64,000 nt of DNA from Sycon ciliatum (taxonomy: Eukaryota > Porifera > Calcarea > Leucosolenida > Sycettidae), in contig NC_088643.1 of NCBI RefSeq assembly GCF_964019385.1, positions 81,454,699-81,518,698 on the forward strand, given 5' to 3'. Shown piece after piece: positions 12,601 through 25,137 of the stretch (the first letter of the stretch is position 1; each line of letters opens with the position of its first letter). A program made the translations under genes and the position numbers. A model generated the notes under the pieces. That model ran no database searches. It had not been told where the DNA came from and was given only the letters and a program-made list of their open reading frames with translations.

Positions 12601-15600
12601 CTTGTAGCTACATACATTTTCACACGGATCAGATGAAATTTTGTTCACAGCCGGCCTCTTATCCTTGCCTTGAGCAGATGACATATGCACGCTTCGATTC
12701 GGCGAACCTACCCCTCTTCTTCACACGGCTTTGGCCGACAAGGACGTCAAGTCACCAGCACGGCTTTGGCCATTGCCGACAAGGACGGCAAGTCACAAAC
12801 ACGCCAATGTTGATGTTGCCGTCCTCTGCAGAGCTTGCAAGTTGCGAACCAAATCCAGAAGACGCTGTCGATGGGAGCTGGGATCAGGCTGATCATGGTG
12901 AGAGATACGGCATCAGCTCCAACACCAACCAGTTCGATTGACTGATCGCAATGGCCTAATTTCGCCGCACGGCGATCAAAAACCCCACATTGGACAGCTG
13001 AAAACCTCAGGAAGCCACTGGTGACTTCAAAAACCCTCCAGAACTTACGATATCCCAGCGCACTGGACTAGAATGAGCCGTCATCGCGCGACCAAACTTT
13101 TGTGTGTAGCGCGTGGAGAAAGTCCTCGAACCCAGTCGGCCAAATCCTGGAACCCCTACTTTTGAGTAGAAAAAACGAATACCTCTACCGAAAAAAGTAG
13201 TTTCTACCAAGATCTGTAGATCAAAAACGAACGCCCCGTTAGCTACTCCCCACCCATTCTGGTTCTTTTTGGTGCACAAAAGGTCAACTTAATTCGAAGT
13301 ACAAACGGTGAAATATGGTACAGTGGAGTTGTACAGTGGAGTTGTACAGTGGAGGTTTAACAACCACATACATGTACATGGAACCCTGTGAACGTGTACT
13401 GTACTATCCCCAATATATGCACACATATCTAATACTATTGCATCTCCAACATTACAGTTGCGCTCTGAAACCCGACCCAAAGCGCCCAACTGGCGTCCTG
13501 GACCAGTTCCGGTTACATCACTGTACTTGTGGCTGTACTTGTACAGGTGTACGCCCAGCCACATTCGTACTCCGTTCCGGGCGTCAAGAGCTGTGCAAGC
13601 CGAGGGCGCCAAATATGCACGTTGAGTCGGATTTCACCGAGCGCAACTGCACATGCAGAGTGTTACAAAAGAACTTCTATAGGTAAATGTTAGATGCACT
13701 TGCTTGTAACAACGTCATGCCCTACCGGAAGTGAAGTTTGTGAGACTGTGGCTGAGGCTACTCCATCACCGTTGCCACCGGTTGCCTTCGCGCTCTTTAC
13801 TGATGCTCTACAGGTTGGGCGAAACAGAAGAAGGCGCGGAAAATAACAAATAAAAATAGATATTGAATGAACTGAAGTCTTGGGGAATTTGCAGTGTGTG
13901 TATTGCCAATACGCACAGTGATACATGTACACTGTACAGGTGGAATCCTGATACCATAGTGTCTTGTGTAAAAGCCTGTTTCTTTTAGAAGCCTGTTTTG
14001 AATACAAGCCTGATGTTTCGAGATGCACTGTTGGTACATACGTCTGGTTTTAGTGTTGACATACATAGACATACCTGTCTTGTATAGAAGCCTGTCTCAT
14101 AATTTACACAAAGAACTTTAATAGAAGCCTGCAAAATTTCCCAAAAAAGTCATATAAGCTGCGGCTTTTATACACGACTTTACGGGTAATTCCAACCCCA
14201 AATTGCCGAGGAAGAACATCTGATTATCTGGACAATCTAATTATCCAAATAAGTGCCCACAACACAATATGCATGCCAAACTGCTCACACTGTCCGGAGA
14301 GTTGCAACGTGCACTCTGAACTGGTCAGTACAGTCTGCTTGCGCACACTAAACTGACGTGTACAGTGAACTTAGATGTTATCAGCACAAATCCCATGCAT
14401 GTTCTATGTACGCAGATTTCGTGGGACTTTTAATTAGGCGCACTTGACGTGTTCGAGGTTCGAACTACGACCCAATTCTCAGATACTGTTACGCCCGGAC
14501 CTCTCCCGGTGGTATGTAGTTTGTGAGTGGTGCAATGCGCGCACCTTAATCGTGCAGAAATAACCTGCAGCTGGCACCAGGGAGTTGGGCGATGTTCAGA
14601 TGGGGAGAGGTTGCACAATGCACTCCTGGCCCCAACCCCGGTGCATACCAGCGATACGTGACACAACTTGTTGAGCCCCGTTACCGTCTGTACAGCGGTA
14701 ACAGTGCGTAGAAGTATGTATAATATGTATGTTGTAGGGTAATTGAATTGTCATTAGCAAGAGAAGAAGCTACGTGCACTCATAAACAAGCTATCTATAG
14801 TCGACGTGCTCAGCAGCAGCAGCAGTGTGTGTGTGAGAGAGAGAGAACTGCATGACATACTACTAGTATTGGACCATTCCTTTAAATTCAACTGGCGTAG
14901 AAGTACCATAAAGTACCGCCAGAGCGCCCCACCTTGATTTTACAGCCATTGAAAGGAACGTTGTATGGCAGAGTGCAACGAAGTTTGTACGATGTGAGAA
15001 CCTTAGTGTACTCAGGGCACACTTGGCAGGTTTTTGTGTGGAGCTTGTGTCCGCTCGAAGGTACGGATTGACTGCAAAATGTGGAATATGTGTACAAGGT
15101 TCGTGTCGTATGACCTACAGACAGCAGACCACCTCCACACTAGGACCACGAAAGGACGAAACGGTGGGGCGCTCTAGCGGTACTTTACGGTACATGTATT
15201 TCAAGACCCTGAGTACATGTAATAGGGTGTGCCATGTGGCCAGCACCAGAAGACAATCACCATCCCATGAACCACAGACAGCTAAGAAATCAGGCTCCAA
15301 TGGATAAGCCTGTGCTAGCCTTTGGCCTATTAGCACCACTTCGTAGTACTTTCAGCTTGCAAGCTGAGATCTCTGTTTTATGTGAATAATCAGCTCTAGG
15401 CTCTCCTGAGTAACTCCGTGTTGGTGCTTGCCCAGACATCACAACAAATCAACCCTTCTTTCCCATTGCTCTTGCCTGAAATGACACACCAGTCACAACC
15501 AGAGAGCACCAAAACCAGTTTGTACTTTCTAACCTCCTCCCCCCCCCCCCCCCCCCCATCCTCCCGTCACAACTCACGCTCGAGTTGCTGTTGCTTTAGC

Positions 15601-18588
15601 TGCTTTCTCTGTTGCTGTCTCAAGCTCCGAGAGAAATTGCGCAATAGGGATGAACAACTCCGCTGGGTCATCATCAGCCACTTCTCCAAGATAGACCTAT
15701 ATGCAAACACAAGACATGATGACATCATGACATGACGTGGTGTCATCAACACACGTACACACGTACACAGTACTACACACACACATACTTTTAAATGCTG
15801 TATGTGTGTGTGTGAAAAGCCATGACATGTGCTGACACGCCCCATCTTTACTTCAAAGATTCAAGAAAGATTCTGTCCGGACACCACATCATTAAGCCAG
15901 CAAATGGACTACCACCCAAAGACGTGATTTTTTGAAAATTTCATTTGCCTTACACATGGTATATCAACCTTTACTGCATGAACCTTGACATCAGCTTATT
16001 GGCCAGATGGGCACTGTGACCCAGACCTATCAGAATCAAACATGCACTGGGATATTTGGTGATGATTTGAAAGCAGATCATGGCAAGGCTCTGGTTCAAC
16101 ACTCACCGCCATCTTCATCAGTTTGGCCACCATCATGTCCCTCTTCTTCGTCAGCTTGGACGTCATGACGCGATACGTCTGGCCAACTTTCTACACGTGA
16201 AACACAGATAAAAACAGCGCAGGTGGAAGATTATTAATTTTGAAATTGAGAAATTCTCAGAATTGTTCAAGGTAGCGTGGATATTGTAGCCTTCGCTCAG
16301 CAGTCACAATCCACAAAACCTGACTCATGACAGATACGGTAATGCTGTGCATAACACAATGACTCTAGGGAAAGCATGATCTGACGAGCTGTATGGAACT
16401 GTGAAGACCTCTGCATGAAGTTGCGGCTTGAATACACCCTTGCCTCCAATGCAAGCAGGGTCTGAGCGTGGGCTTACAAGACCACAAGCATTGCCTTTAC
16501 CAGTGACGTTGTCGTATGCAGGGTAAAGAAGCTGAGAGAAATGTGGACAACGCACTGTGCTGTGATACAGCGAAGGATGATCGAAGTGTACGCAAACCAT
16601 CTGTTCCACTCAATGCATATTGGCCATGGTGCTGCACCTACCAGAATCTTGGTGCAGAAGGTTTGCTGAGCAGGCGATGGTTTTCCGGCCATTATTTGAT
16701 TGGCACAAGACAAAATCCTGTCCAAGCTCGATTCGAGTTTTGTCACGTCCATTGCAACGTCTCTCATTGACACTGAAGAGGGTCGCAGTGCAGGTGGGCA
16801 AGCACAAACACAGCCATAGGACACACCCATGCACACATCATATTCACAGTTACACACAGAAAGTACATGTATTGTGTCCACTCCTATACTGCACACACTT
16901 CATACTCCCTAAATCGTGCATGTACACAGCCCGTGCCTGTACAACAGTACAAAGGCACTTGTTTTCCAGACACCGTCCACTACCGTACTGCATAGCAGTG
17001 TGATGCCCTCAGCTAGGACTTCTACCCGAGTGAAGACTAGTGATAGCAATTTGAAGAGTCCACATGCAGTCTACCTAGTCTGTGTATAATGGTGGCCAGT
17101 ACAAGGAGTGTGATGTTTGGGCTGTAGACTACCATTTCACAGGGTACTACCAGTGACAGATAAAATCAGTTTATCAGCTGCTGATTACTAGTACTCTGAT
17201 ACATGCACACTTGATAGGTCACACGTACACGTCGCTTACATCCTGCAGCATCACGGGCATTGCCCATTATCCTGGGCAGCCTCTCGAGTTCTTTCTCGTG
17301 GGGAAAGATAGTGTCGATGAGGTAATTGAGCACCGTGTAGCCCTTCACTTGCGATTTCATTGTATAGATCTGGAAATGAGAGGGCACAAGAGACCAGGAG
17401 CATATTCTAAACAAGGCCACAGCTCCTCCAGATACATGCACAAAGATTACAGAACAGGGCATGAACGTGTGCTAAGACAAGATGCATACAACAATACTTG
17501 TACAAGTGTACAACATTACAAGTGACACTCTCGGAATGCACACAGGGCATTCAGCTATTCCAAAGTACTTTGGGCTGACCAAGAATGATAATACATGTAG
17601 AATATGCGCAGATACAAGACCAGAGAAAGCAAATGAAACCAGGTTCACCGTCACTTGTAATACCCGGCTGTGTTTGCTTCACAGACCATGATCACGATTC
17701 ACGATGGCACATTCAAAGACATAAACGGTGATCACTGTGACCCTCACCTGTGCCAGAGAAGATATCTTGAACCCATAGCAGTTTCCTCTGGGCGTGCCCG
17801 AGTTGACATAGTTACCAACTGCCAGCATGTACTCCAACATGCGCTTGAAGGCCGGGTGGAAAACTTCTTCACAGGCTGAGATCATCAAATCCATCAGCTA
17901 GAACATACACAGACAGACAAACAAACACATACAAACTCTTGGTTTAGTGAATGATTTCAAAGATTAGGCTGGTTTAGTGAATGATTTCAAAGATTAGGCT
18001 GGTTTAGTGAATGATTTCAAAGATTAGGCTACTTGGCAGCAGAGCATGTTTCTGAGAATTACGCGACATATGATGTCCACTGGCATTGTGCAGTGCTGCA
18101 GAACTTGTGGTTGCAGGCGCCAAGGAGGAGGTTCGGTGAGGTTCTGTTTCGCAACAGATCAGGCATCCGTCTCTACAGCCCCGGCAAACTCCAAGCTATC
18201 CACTGACTCTACTCTGTAATCTATTTGATCTAACCCATAGCTGATAGCGCACTGGTATTGTACACGGTATAGCACATTGGTTTTACACACCAGTATGTAC
18301 CAAGGATAGGGTGATATCTCTCTGTGGTTGCTACATACTGAATGAGGCAGAGATCCTGCATTGTTGCACTCAACTGACTTCAACTCACCGGAGGAATACT
18401 GGCGAGATGATGTGGGATTTCCTGTACAAGCTGCTGCACCTCCAGGAAATGATGAAGGTTGTCGATCTTGCACAGCTGCGAGACACAGGTAGCGGCAACA
18501 GTGATCAGAATTGCACAACCCATGAATGCTAACAATGACATGCATGCACTTACATGCAAGCGAACGTGCACATATGCAAACATGCACG

Positions 18589-18622
<34 letters not shown>

Positions 18623-19733
18623 TACTTGCTCACTGCCAAAACTGGTCACGTGGGTCTCCCCGGGAGAGGGGAGAGAGACTCAAAAGGAATCTTGGAAAGA
18701 TGACTCAATTGGCCATTGAACCACCCAACGGCCGACACCCCCTGAAATCCCCAAACTAGGGTGGACTTGAAATGATCCCACTTATGGGCTCACCACACCT
18801 CAGTAAGTGGGTGAGGACAAGGTGCAGAAAAAGGATTGACGGCATCAGGGTATCCGTTCCGGGATCCAACTGCAGGTACCCCTGCCCCCAGTGAAGGTAA
18901 TACTTGGTACTAGTGTGGGTGGCTAAATCAGAGTGGATCTGATATAAGCTTCACTAGCACCATTGATTACACAAGAGTTAATCTAGCCAGAAGCAGTCCA
19001 TGGTTAACAGGTATGTATACTTCAAATAGAAAGTATATGAACCCTGAAACCAACAAAGGTGGTAGGTACAACAATACACCTTCAAGCAGCCGAGCCCGTT
19101 GGCAACAGGCCCAACACTATCTGGCATAAGTGTACCCACCAACCGAACTAGCTGGCACCACACACACACACACACGCACACACACTACTACTACTACCGG
19201 TACTACATGTACTACTACTACTACTACCGTAAAGTACCGCCAGAGCGCCCCACCATCTCATCCTTTCGTGGTCGTATTGTGGAGGTGGTCTGCTGTCTGT
19301 AGGTCATACGACATGAACCTTGTACACATATAGCACGTTTTGCAGTCAATCCGTACCTTCGAGCGGACACAAGCTCCACACAAAACCTGCCAAGTGTGAC
19401 CTTAGTACACTAAGATTCTTACATCGTACAAACTTCGTTGCACTCTGCCATACGATTTTCCTTTCTCTGGCTGTAAAATCAAGGTGGGGCGCTCTCGCGA
19501 GACGGGGCGCTCTGGCGGTACTTTACGGTACTACTACTATGTGCAGCTACCCTATCGGGCCACGCCGCTCCCAGAAGCGGGAGACAATGACAAGAAGAGA
19601 GAAGAGAAGAGAGAGAAATCGCAAAGTCAACAGAATTGGGCATGGCGTTGCAAGTCCTGTGGCCTTGAGAACCGCCTTTCGCAATGCTCGCATTCATGAC
19701 GGCAGTTGTTCCTGGCTGCACGTGACATCCGTT

Positions 19734-19795
<62 letters not shown>

Positions 19796-22700
19796 CTCAG
19801 ACCTGCCCATCGCGGAAGCGATGATAGCGAACAGCTATATTAGACATAGCAACTTGTGCTGGAATTACGCCATTCAACAGCTTGCAAGTCTGATGAATTG
19901 ACCGCCACTAATTTTAGCCTGGTAGCCACTACACAGCTGATTGAAGTGGCTTATTCTGGCCAGTGAATCCCTTTTTTCATTTTTCCCTTTTTTTTCATTT
20001 TTTTGGACATACATGCCACACCACATACTCCGGCATACACTGGCTGTTGGTAGCCACCCAGGATTATGAAAGAAGAGCTATGAGAATGAGAAAGAGAAGA
20101 AAGACGTGTGCGACCATAATCCACACACATACACACACATACACACACAAGCTGTAGAGTTGCACGCTCTTATTAAATGACTGTAGTCTTGATTAAACCC
20201 ATGATGGATCACCATGCACATTCACCTCTCACTGAGTACCAATAGTGTATAGTCACACAGCTTACCTCCAGCATGAAAGCGTCCACAGAGTGCATGTCGG
20301 TATTGACACTTCCAACCTTTTCGTACTTTTTCCGCTCCTCACTGCTCGGCTGGATCCTGTACAGCATCCCAACACACCAGAGGCCAAGAAACAATGAACA
20401 TCCATGGAAAAGGCAGAGAGGCACACAGCACTACAAGCATCTTTCTGTATTTCGAGTTTGACAATTGCAGATGTGTTGGGTGGTGCAGTGCTGGCGCTGG
20501 ATTGTTTACACAGCTAGAACTAATACATTGCAGAATTTGGAGAGCAATATTCTGCATACCGTGTGACACTCAATCAGCAGGGCCCAATTACATGCCCAAA
20601 ATGAAGTTGGTTAACCCCTAGTGCAAGAAATAACTCCATGCGTCACATGCGTGTTTTCGTTAGCTATCATTTCTGGGCCCCTCTTCCCCAAAAGTTGAAA
20701 TTGTGTGACAACTTTCTGCATCTTTCCATGATCTCTCTGGAACCTACTGCAATCCGACTATCTTTTCCGTGTATTCGCCGATAACCGACGCGGGGAAGCG
20801 TGTTGCAACGGCAAGTGAGGTTGCGAAATATAAATTAAGGGCTCGGAGACAAAATCCAGACGAATCCATTCCATTAGTAACGGATGAGTTGTGATAGTTG
20901 GTGACTCAGGCTTACCCGACAGCTACAAAGGATTTGAGAGAGGAACTGGTTCACGGCCTGGCTTAGGACTCGGCTCCTAGAATTAGCTGTAGTTACCACA
21001 TAGACTGCTGAAGAGCGGGCCCTACACCTGGAAAGGGTGTGGGAGTCGGGGACACACACGATATGGGTGCACCACGTCATACTACGATACCAGAGAGAGA
21101 TAACTCTCCCATGTTAGTGGCTGCGGCATACTGGGAGGATCCCTGGAGCTGTATGTCACGCACTCTGGACAAACTAGCCGACAGGTTAGACAGATTGGAA
21201 GTCCGCGAACGCTGACCACGTGGACCATTCAGGGCGGAGTGGTTCGGATGTGGGGGAAATGGCCACATGGTACGTGACTACCCAAACACAATACGGAAGG
21301 ATAAGCCGGGCTTAGGCCAGGCGGGAAACGGACATTGACCAGGGTGCGGGATCAGCCCTCGGCCAAGTATTGCATGGATCCCAAACCAGGCCCGTCCGCC
21401 AGTGGTCCTCAGCAACGAGGAGCCTCACGCATGACGGTTACAGGCTTCCTGAACGGAAGAAAAATCCAATTCTTGATGGACACAGGTGCGTCAATAAGCC
21501 TGCTTGCCGCACACTGCTTGGATGATTATGATATCGAACAGAAGGATGATTACTACCTCCTCCAGAGAACCCGGTATTTGATGTTGAAGGAGGTACTCTC
21601 CAGTCCATTGGTCCTAGTATTGTAAGACTGGATCCAGGCTGGACAAGTTACGTGCTTGCATGAAATAAGGATTATGGTGAAAAAAAGGAGGACAAAATGT
21701 TACGAGTTCTGACTAACTGTCCACCAACGTAACCGCTTTCCTTCCCCTCTTGGACCTTTCCGAACCTAAGCCTTCCAAGTTGGAAGGTTGTTGGTTTGCG
21801 CCTTGGAGAAGTGTTGGAGCTAGGTGTCAGGTCGCCAAATGTCTCAGTACTCCTTGTTAGTTTTGTGCCATTTTGTCGCACTCGCTGACTGTATAAGATC
21901 TGGTTACGTTGGTGGACAGTTATTAGTCATAACTCGTAACATTTTGTCCTCCTTTTTTCACCATAATTTAATTGGCTCACCATCTGAAATAAGGATTGTG
22001 AAACATTTGCATCAGGGATGCGATACTGGTCCCAACATGGCTGCAGAACATGTTCACTACGCTACAAATAAATCTTGATACAATCATATGATCCGAGTCA
22101 TGGAATTTTCGAGAGATTACCACTGCCCAAAGTCCTTTAAAACTAGATTGCCCACGCAAAAAAACCTTTTTGAGTAAACTCACCAAGATCCACTGCTTTT
22201 CAGTTTTCACCTACCTTTGTAATGCGGTGATCTGGTCAAGAGTTAGCCGTGTGGATGTATCAGTATCCAGCAGACGATGTGCAATGTCCTTCACGGCCAT
22301 CTTGCCACTGCTCAGGAAGATGCCTGGCAGAAGCAGGATGTAGGAAAGCACACAGTCATGTACATTGCACACCGTAGAAAGCAAGATCAGATGTATGCAG
22401 TAGTGTAACAAAAACGTTAAAAAAGTAAACAGTGGGTGAACTAGCACAAGAGTTCTGCAAGGACTTCATATAACCAATCAGCGTAGCACTTACCAACAAT
22501 TCGTGCCTTGTCGTTGTCCATGATGAGGTCATTGTTTTTGCTGCCAAGGAAAGCTGGCGAGAAGCAGAGGAGCGCAGAACAACAACTTACAGGCTTGCTT
22601 AGCATAGCTCATCCTGCACACAGTTATGGATGGTGTTACCAGTCAGACATGTAGTTGATGCAAGGAAGTGACAGAATGTGGCCCAGTGTGCACAATTCAA

Positions 22701-24109
22701 TAGGTGTGTCAGCAAGAGACCTGCTTAAAGTATGCTGCTATGCACCTCATCAGTGAATGGATATTCTTCGAAGTAATGCACTGTCTGGCAATGGCCACTC
22801 CAGCACACAATGAGCACACACTGAGCACATCATGTACATTGCTATCTCCACATCTGAAGGTCTTTACACTCTAGCACTTACTTGAGGCTGCCTGCTTGAC
22901 GACCATGGTTGACGCAAAGTACTGCTTCAACTGCTGGCCATTGATGAGGTTGATCCGATCGTCAGCTGCTTTCCATATAGACTCTGTCAACTGCGGTAAC
23001 AGCGTCATCATAAAAACACACATACACACATACACACACGCACATGCACATGCAATGTGCACAGACATACATGTATACAGGGACACGTAAGTGCGCGTGC
23101 ACACACAGTGGTCCAAAGAAAACAAACTGACACATTGACAAGAATCTTCACCGAAAATGTACAATTGACATCGGAGGAATTCTTCATACCAAGAGTACAT
23201 AACTACACAGTGTGTAGTTATGTACTCTTGTTCATACTGACACCGACGCCACACCTAGCTACCAATGTACATACGCATATGTACGCACCAGAGGTGTGCC
23301 CATTACCAAGACAACAAGAAGAGGCGTGCCCATTACCAAGACAACAAGAAGAATCTTCAATACCGTAGTGACAAGCCAGTCATCACTGACCTTGGCAAGA
23401 GCACATCACGATACTGGTACAAATATACACATAGTATTTCATGTGGTGACGGCGGTTTTTCACAGCTACCCCATGTTGTGTTGTACCCCATGTTGTGTTG
23501 TACCCCATGTTGTGTTGTACCTCATGTTGTGTTGTACCCCATGTTGTGTTGTACCCCATGTTGTGTTGTACCCCATGTTGTGTTGTACCCCATGTTGTGT
23601 TGTACCCCATGTTGTACAGAGAACAAGCCTTAAAAGACAACCAGTGACCTTCATTCATGGCATGAGTTCATAAAGAGTTGTCCTACTTTGTTTTAAAATC
23701 TTGTAGGACGCATCACGCAGCTTCATAAGTAAAAAATTAGTTGTGAGCAAAACTGGTGAAAAGCAGTGATTTGAGTGTGAGCCAGTGTTGCTCACAACTA
23801 ATTTTCTACTTTGTTTTATTATTATTATTACGCACACACTCATGGCCAAGGCCAATCAAGGAGGAGGTGTTTAAAAGTGAAAGAACTCTTATTGGTGTCC
23901 GTGATGGAATTGAGCACCTACCCTTTGGTTGGGCACACGTGTCCAATGCAGCGGGCGTAGCTTGATACCCGGTGTCACCTGACGCAGCTTGTTCATGCCC
24001 GGTGGCACGGCACTTCCCGCCTGCACGTTGCCTATCGACGGCGATCCGGGCAGGTTAGGCGCAACTGGCGGTGGTGCGGGTGCTGGCGGTGGTGCCCCGC
24101 CCGCCGAGT
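9666..24109 (-). CDS. Formin with FH1, FH2 and C-terminal PH domain (PHCF class), 5' incomplete
   Basis: Formins nucleate and elongate actin filaments through a dimeric FH2 ring fed by profilin-actin bound to FH1. Minus-strand exons in order: 24109-23922 (short proline-rich FH1 APPPAPAPPPVAP, then LRPLHWTRVP, the FH2 lasso start), 22990-22882, 22553-22494, 22323-22215, 20356-20266, 18475-18389 (LCKIDNLHHFLEV), 17897-17748 (MLAVGNYVNSGTPRGNCYGF, the hallmark GNYxN block), 17369-17240 (VKGYTVLNYLIDTIF), 16772-16642, 16190-16107, 15696-15578 (VYLGEVADDDPAELF) and 9992-9666. The last exon encodes a PH domain (GWMDKLG, KRWFELD, YYYKK, terminal WLRDMLYYK) and the stop. Phases agree except between 15578 and 9992, where about one exon must be missing. 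The FH2 segment between IPP and the CEEV helix is also short. Upstream exons (regulatory N terminus) were not identified. FH2 plus C-terminal PH is the layout described for PHCF formins, absent from vertebrates. Confidence 0.87.
10100..10195. repeat. Perfect 30-bp inverted repeat (hairpin)
   Basis: Arms at 10100-10129 (TATAGGAAAGAAAAAGGACC...) and 10166-10195 are exact complements separated by 36 nt. It lies in the last formin intron. Confidence 0.85.
10272..11821. mobile_element. Terminal-inverted-repeat element with 7-bp target duplication
   Basis: The 12-bp ends TAGGGTGTTCGG and CCGAACACCCTA enclose 1,550 bp. The heptamer ACATAAG stands directly outside both ends (10265-10271 and 11822-11828). 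Ends of the form TAGGG recall hAT-like elements, but those normally duplicate 8 bp, so the superfamily is open. No transposase domain was recognised inside; a 148-codon minus frame overlaps the right end but has no recognisable similarity. Confidence 0.6.
11829..14905. other. Formin intron DNA without recognised exons
   Basis: No exon is supported. Visible traces are ATATTTTGC-type motifs at 11940-12015 (related to the 36189-36537 element), repeated CTACCA/TAGAGGTA tracts at 12130-12370 and 13145-13215, three GTACAGTGGAGTT-like units at 13318-13350, and several TAGAAGCCTG motifs at 13970-14135. These look like decayed mobile elements. A missing formin exon could also lie here. Confidence 0.35.
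14906..15190. mobile_element. MITE family with CCGTAAAGTACCG ends, copy 1
   Basis: The ends CCATAAAGTACCGCCAGAG and CTAGCGGTACTTTACGG are inverted, with TA on both sides, and the inner block GCGCCCCACC is mirrored by GGTGGGGCGC. The interior matches the 19227-19528 copy in opposite orientation, for example around ACAAGCTCCACACAAAA. Confidence 0.8.
17941..18030. repeat. 30-bp tandem repeat, 3 copies
   Basis: Three identical units beginning GGTTTAGTGAATGATTTC, in the formin intron just upstream (minus sense) of the exon at 17897. Confidence 0.95.
18590..18620 (-). repeat. (CA)n tract, (TG)n in the formin sense
   Basis: A dinucleotide run about 115 nt upstream, in gene direction, of the formin exon at 18475. 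Confidence 0.85.
19227..19528. mobile_element. MITE family with CCGTAAAGTACCG ends, copy 2
   Basis: Flanked by TA at 19225-19226 and 19529-19530, with ends CCGTAAAGTACCGCC and GGCGGTACTTTACGG. It is the inverse of the 14906-15190 copy over most of its length. Near the right end the GGGGCGCTCT block is present twice, a small internal duplication. Confidence 0.8.
19738..19792. repeat. (CA)n microsatellite
   Basis: About 27 CA units in a formin intron. Confidence 0.95.
21090..21640 (+). pseudogene. LTR-retrotransposon gag-protease relic
   Basis: One frame shows a zinc-knuckle-like WFGCGGNGHMVRDYPN near 21238-21285 with the last metal ligand changed. Another shows the retropepsin signature FLMDTGASISLL near 21469-21505. 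Stop codons interrupt the stretch, and I found no reverse transcriptase or flanking LTR. It lies on the strand opposite to the formin, in its intron between 22215 and 20356. Confidence 0.6.
21672..21966. mobile_element. Foldback MITE flanked by a 13-bp direct repeat
   Basis: Inverted arms of about 60 bp: the left reads TTATGGTGAAAAAAAGGAGG and continues to CCACCAACGTAACC, and the right is its near complement. TGAAATAAGGATT occurs immediately outside the left arm (21661-21673) and again at 21985-21997, suggesting a target duplication plus about 18 bp of extra sequence on the right. No coding capacity. Confidence 0.65.
23190..23230. repeat. 41-nt perfect palindrome
   Basis: Two 20-nt arms, CAAGAGTACATAACTACACA and its complement, around one G. 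A related palindrome lies at 30551-30587. Confidence 0.85.
23287..23352. repeat. Short direct duplication
   Basis: GTGCCCATTACCAAGACAAC is present twice about 32 bp apart, in a formin intron. Confidence 0.85.
23470..23617. repeat. 17-bp minisatellite, about 8.5 copies
   Basis: Unit CCCATGTTGTGTTGTAC, nearly perfect, one unit with CTCATG. It lies between formin exons 23922 and 22990. Confidence 0.95.
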
Positions 24110-25060
24110 CTGTAAATATTCACAACGCACACAAGTCCAGCCAACCATCAACACGGCTGCGAGAAGCAAGGCTACAGAAAGAGGCTAATTCTGGATATGC
24201 AACGGAGCAAGCAATGTACAGTCATCTTTGAGAATAACAACCCTCGATCGGACATGAGAAACTGCTGTTATTCACGAGTTGTGGTTATTCGTGAGGTTGA
24301 ACCCTTATCAAATACCAATCGTATTCATAGTACATGCACAATGACTGCATGCAGCTCACTGCAGCACTGACATTGTGACAAGTGGCATGATCACAACGCA
24401 AGTACCGCAGCGTTTGCAACAATCAACAATCTTCACTACATGTATACAGTGCAACAAGTCTACGAAACATCTAAAAATGAAATTCCACCAGCGCTCACCA
24501 ACATCTACACCCCTTTTTTGCACGAAGACGGATTTTAAAATTTTCGATAATTATATACGACCACTAAATGAGTTTTGGGCATAGCCTATCATCAGAGTAA
24601 AAGTAAAGAATTGACATAAAAAAAGACGGGGGGGGGGGGGGGGATAGGTAGAGATATGAGTGGTTTGTAAGTGGCTGCATCGGAGTCTGCAAACAATTCC
24701 AAAAAGGACAGTGTCAAGAAAGACTCACCCTGTTGCCGTTGCATCGGCAGAGACATCAATGTGAACATACAGACAGACAGACACACACACACACACACAT
24801 GTACGCACAAACACACACACACACACACATATACAAAACACACACGAGTATTAGGAGTTGAACGGGTCATGCCATCCGATCCCAGAATGTCTAGCACATG
24901 CTAGCATGCTTTGCTGTTTACCTGTATTAGTAGTAGTAGTATTCTTTTATTTTCCATCTGTATTGCTGACAATCACACAGTAGCCTGCTACTAGTCACTA
25001 CCAAAATATTCTGTTTGACATGGACGGAATACGCATCTTTCTGGCAGGCTTTCTGGCAGG

Positions 25061-25066
<6 letters not shown>
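24110..25066. other. DNA upstream of the first recognised formin exon
   Basis: No convincing exon. A poly-G run lies at 24629-24642 and two (CA)n tracts at 24781-24830. A minus-strand donor-like CAACAG/GTGAGT lies near 24729, but no acceptor precedes it. The true 5' exons of the formin must lie here or further right. Confidence 0.4.

Positions 25067-25133
<67 letters not shown>
25067..25133. repeat. (TG)n microsatellite at a LINE junction
   Basis: About 33 TG units directly before the LINE reading frame that starts at 25134. Confidence 0.95.

Positions 25134-25137
<4 letters not shown>

Noticed and set aside
18061-18125. Possible small formin exon between CTGCAG and GTAATT on the minus strand
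   Set aside because: The peptide does not resemble FH2 and the donor is weak.
24729-24760. Possible upstream formin exon ending CAACAG/GTGAGT
   Set aside because: A good donor but no acceptor or start context, and the phase to the next exon cannot be verified.
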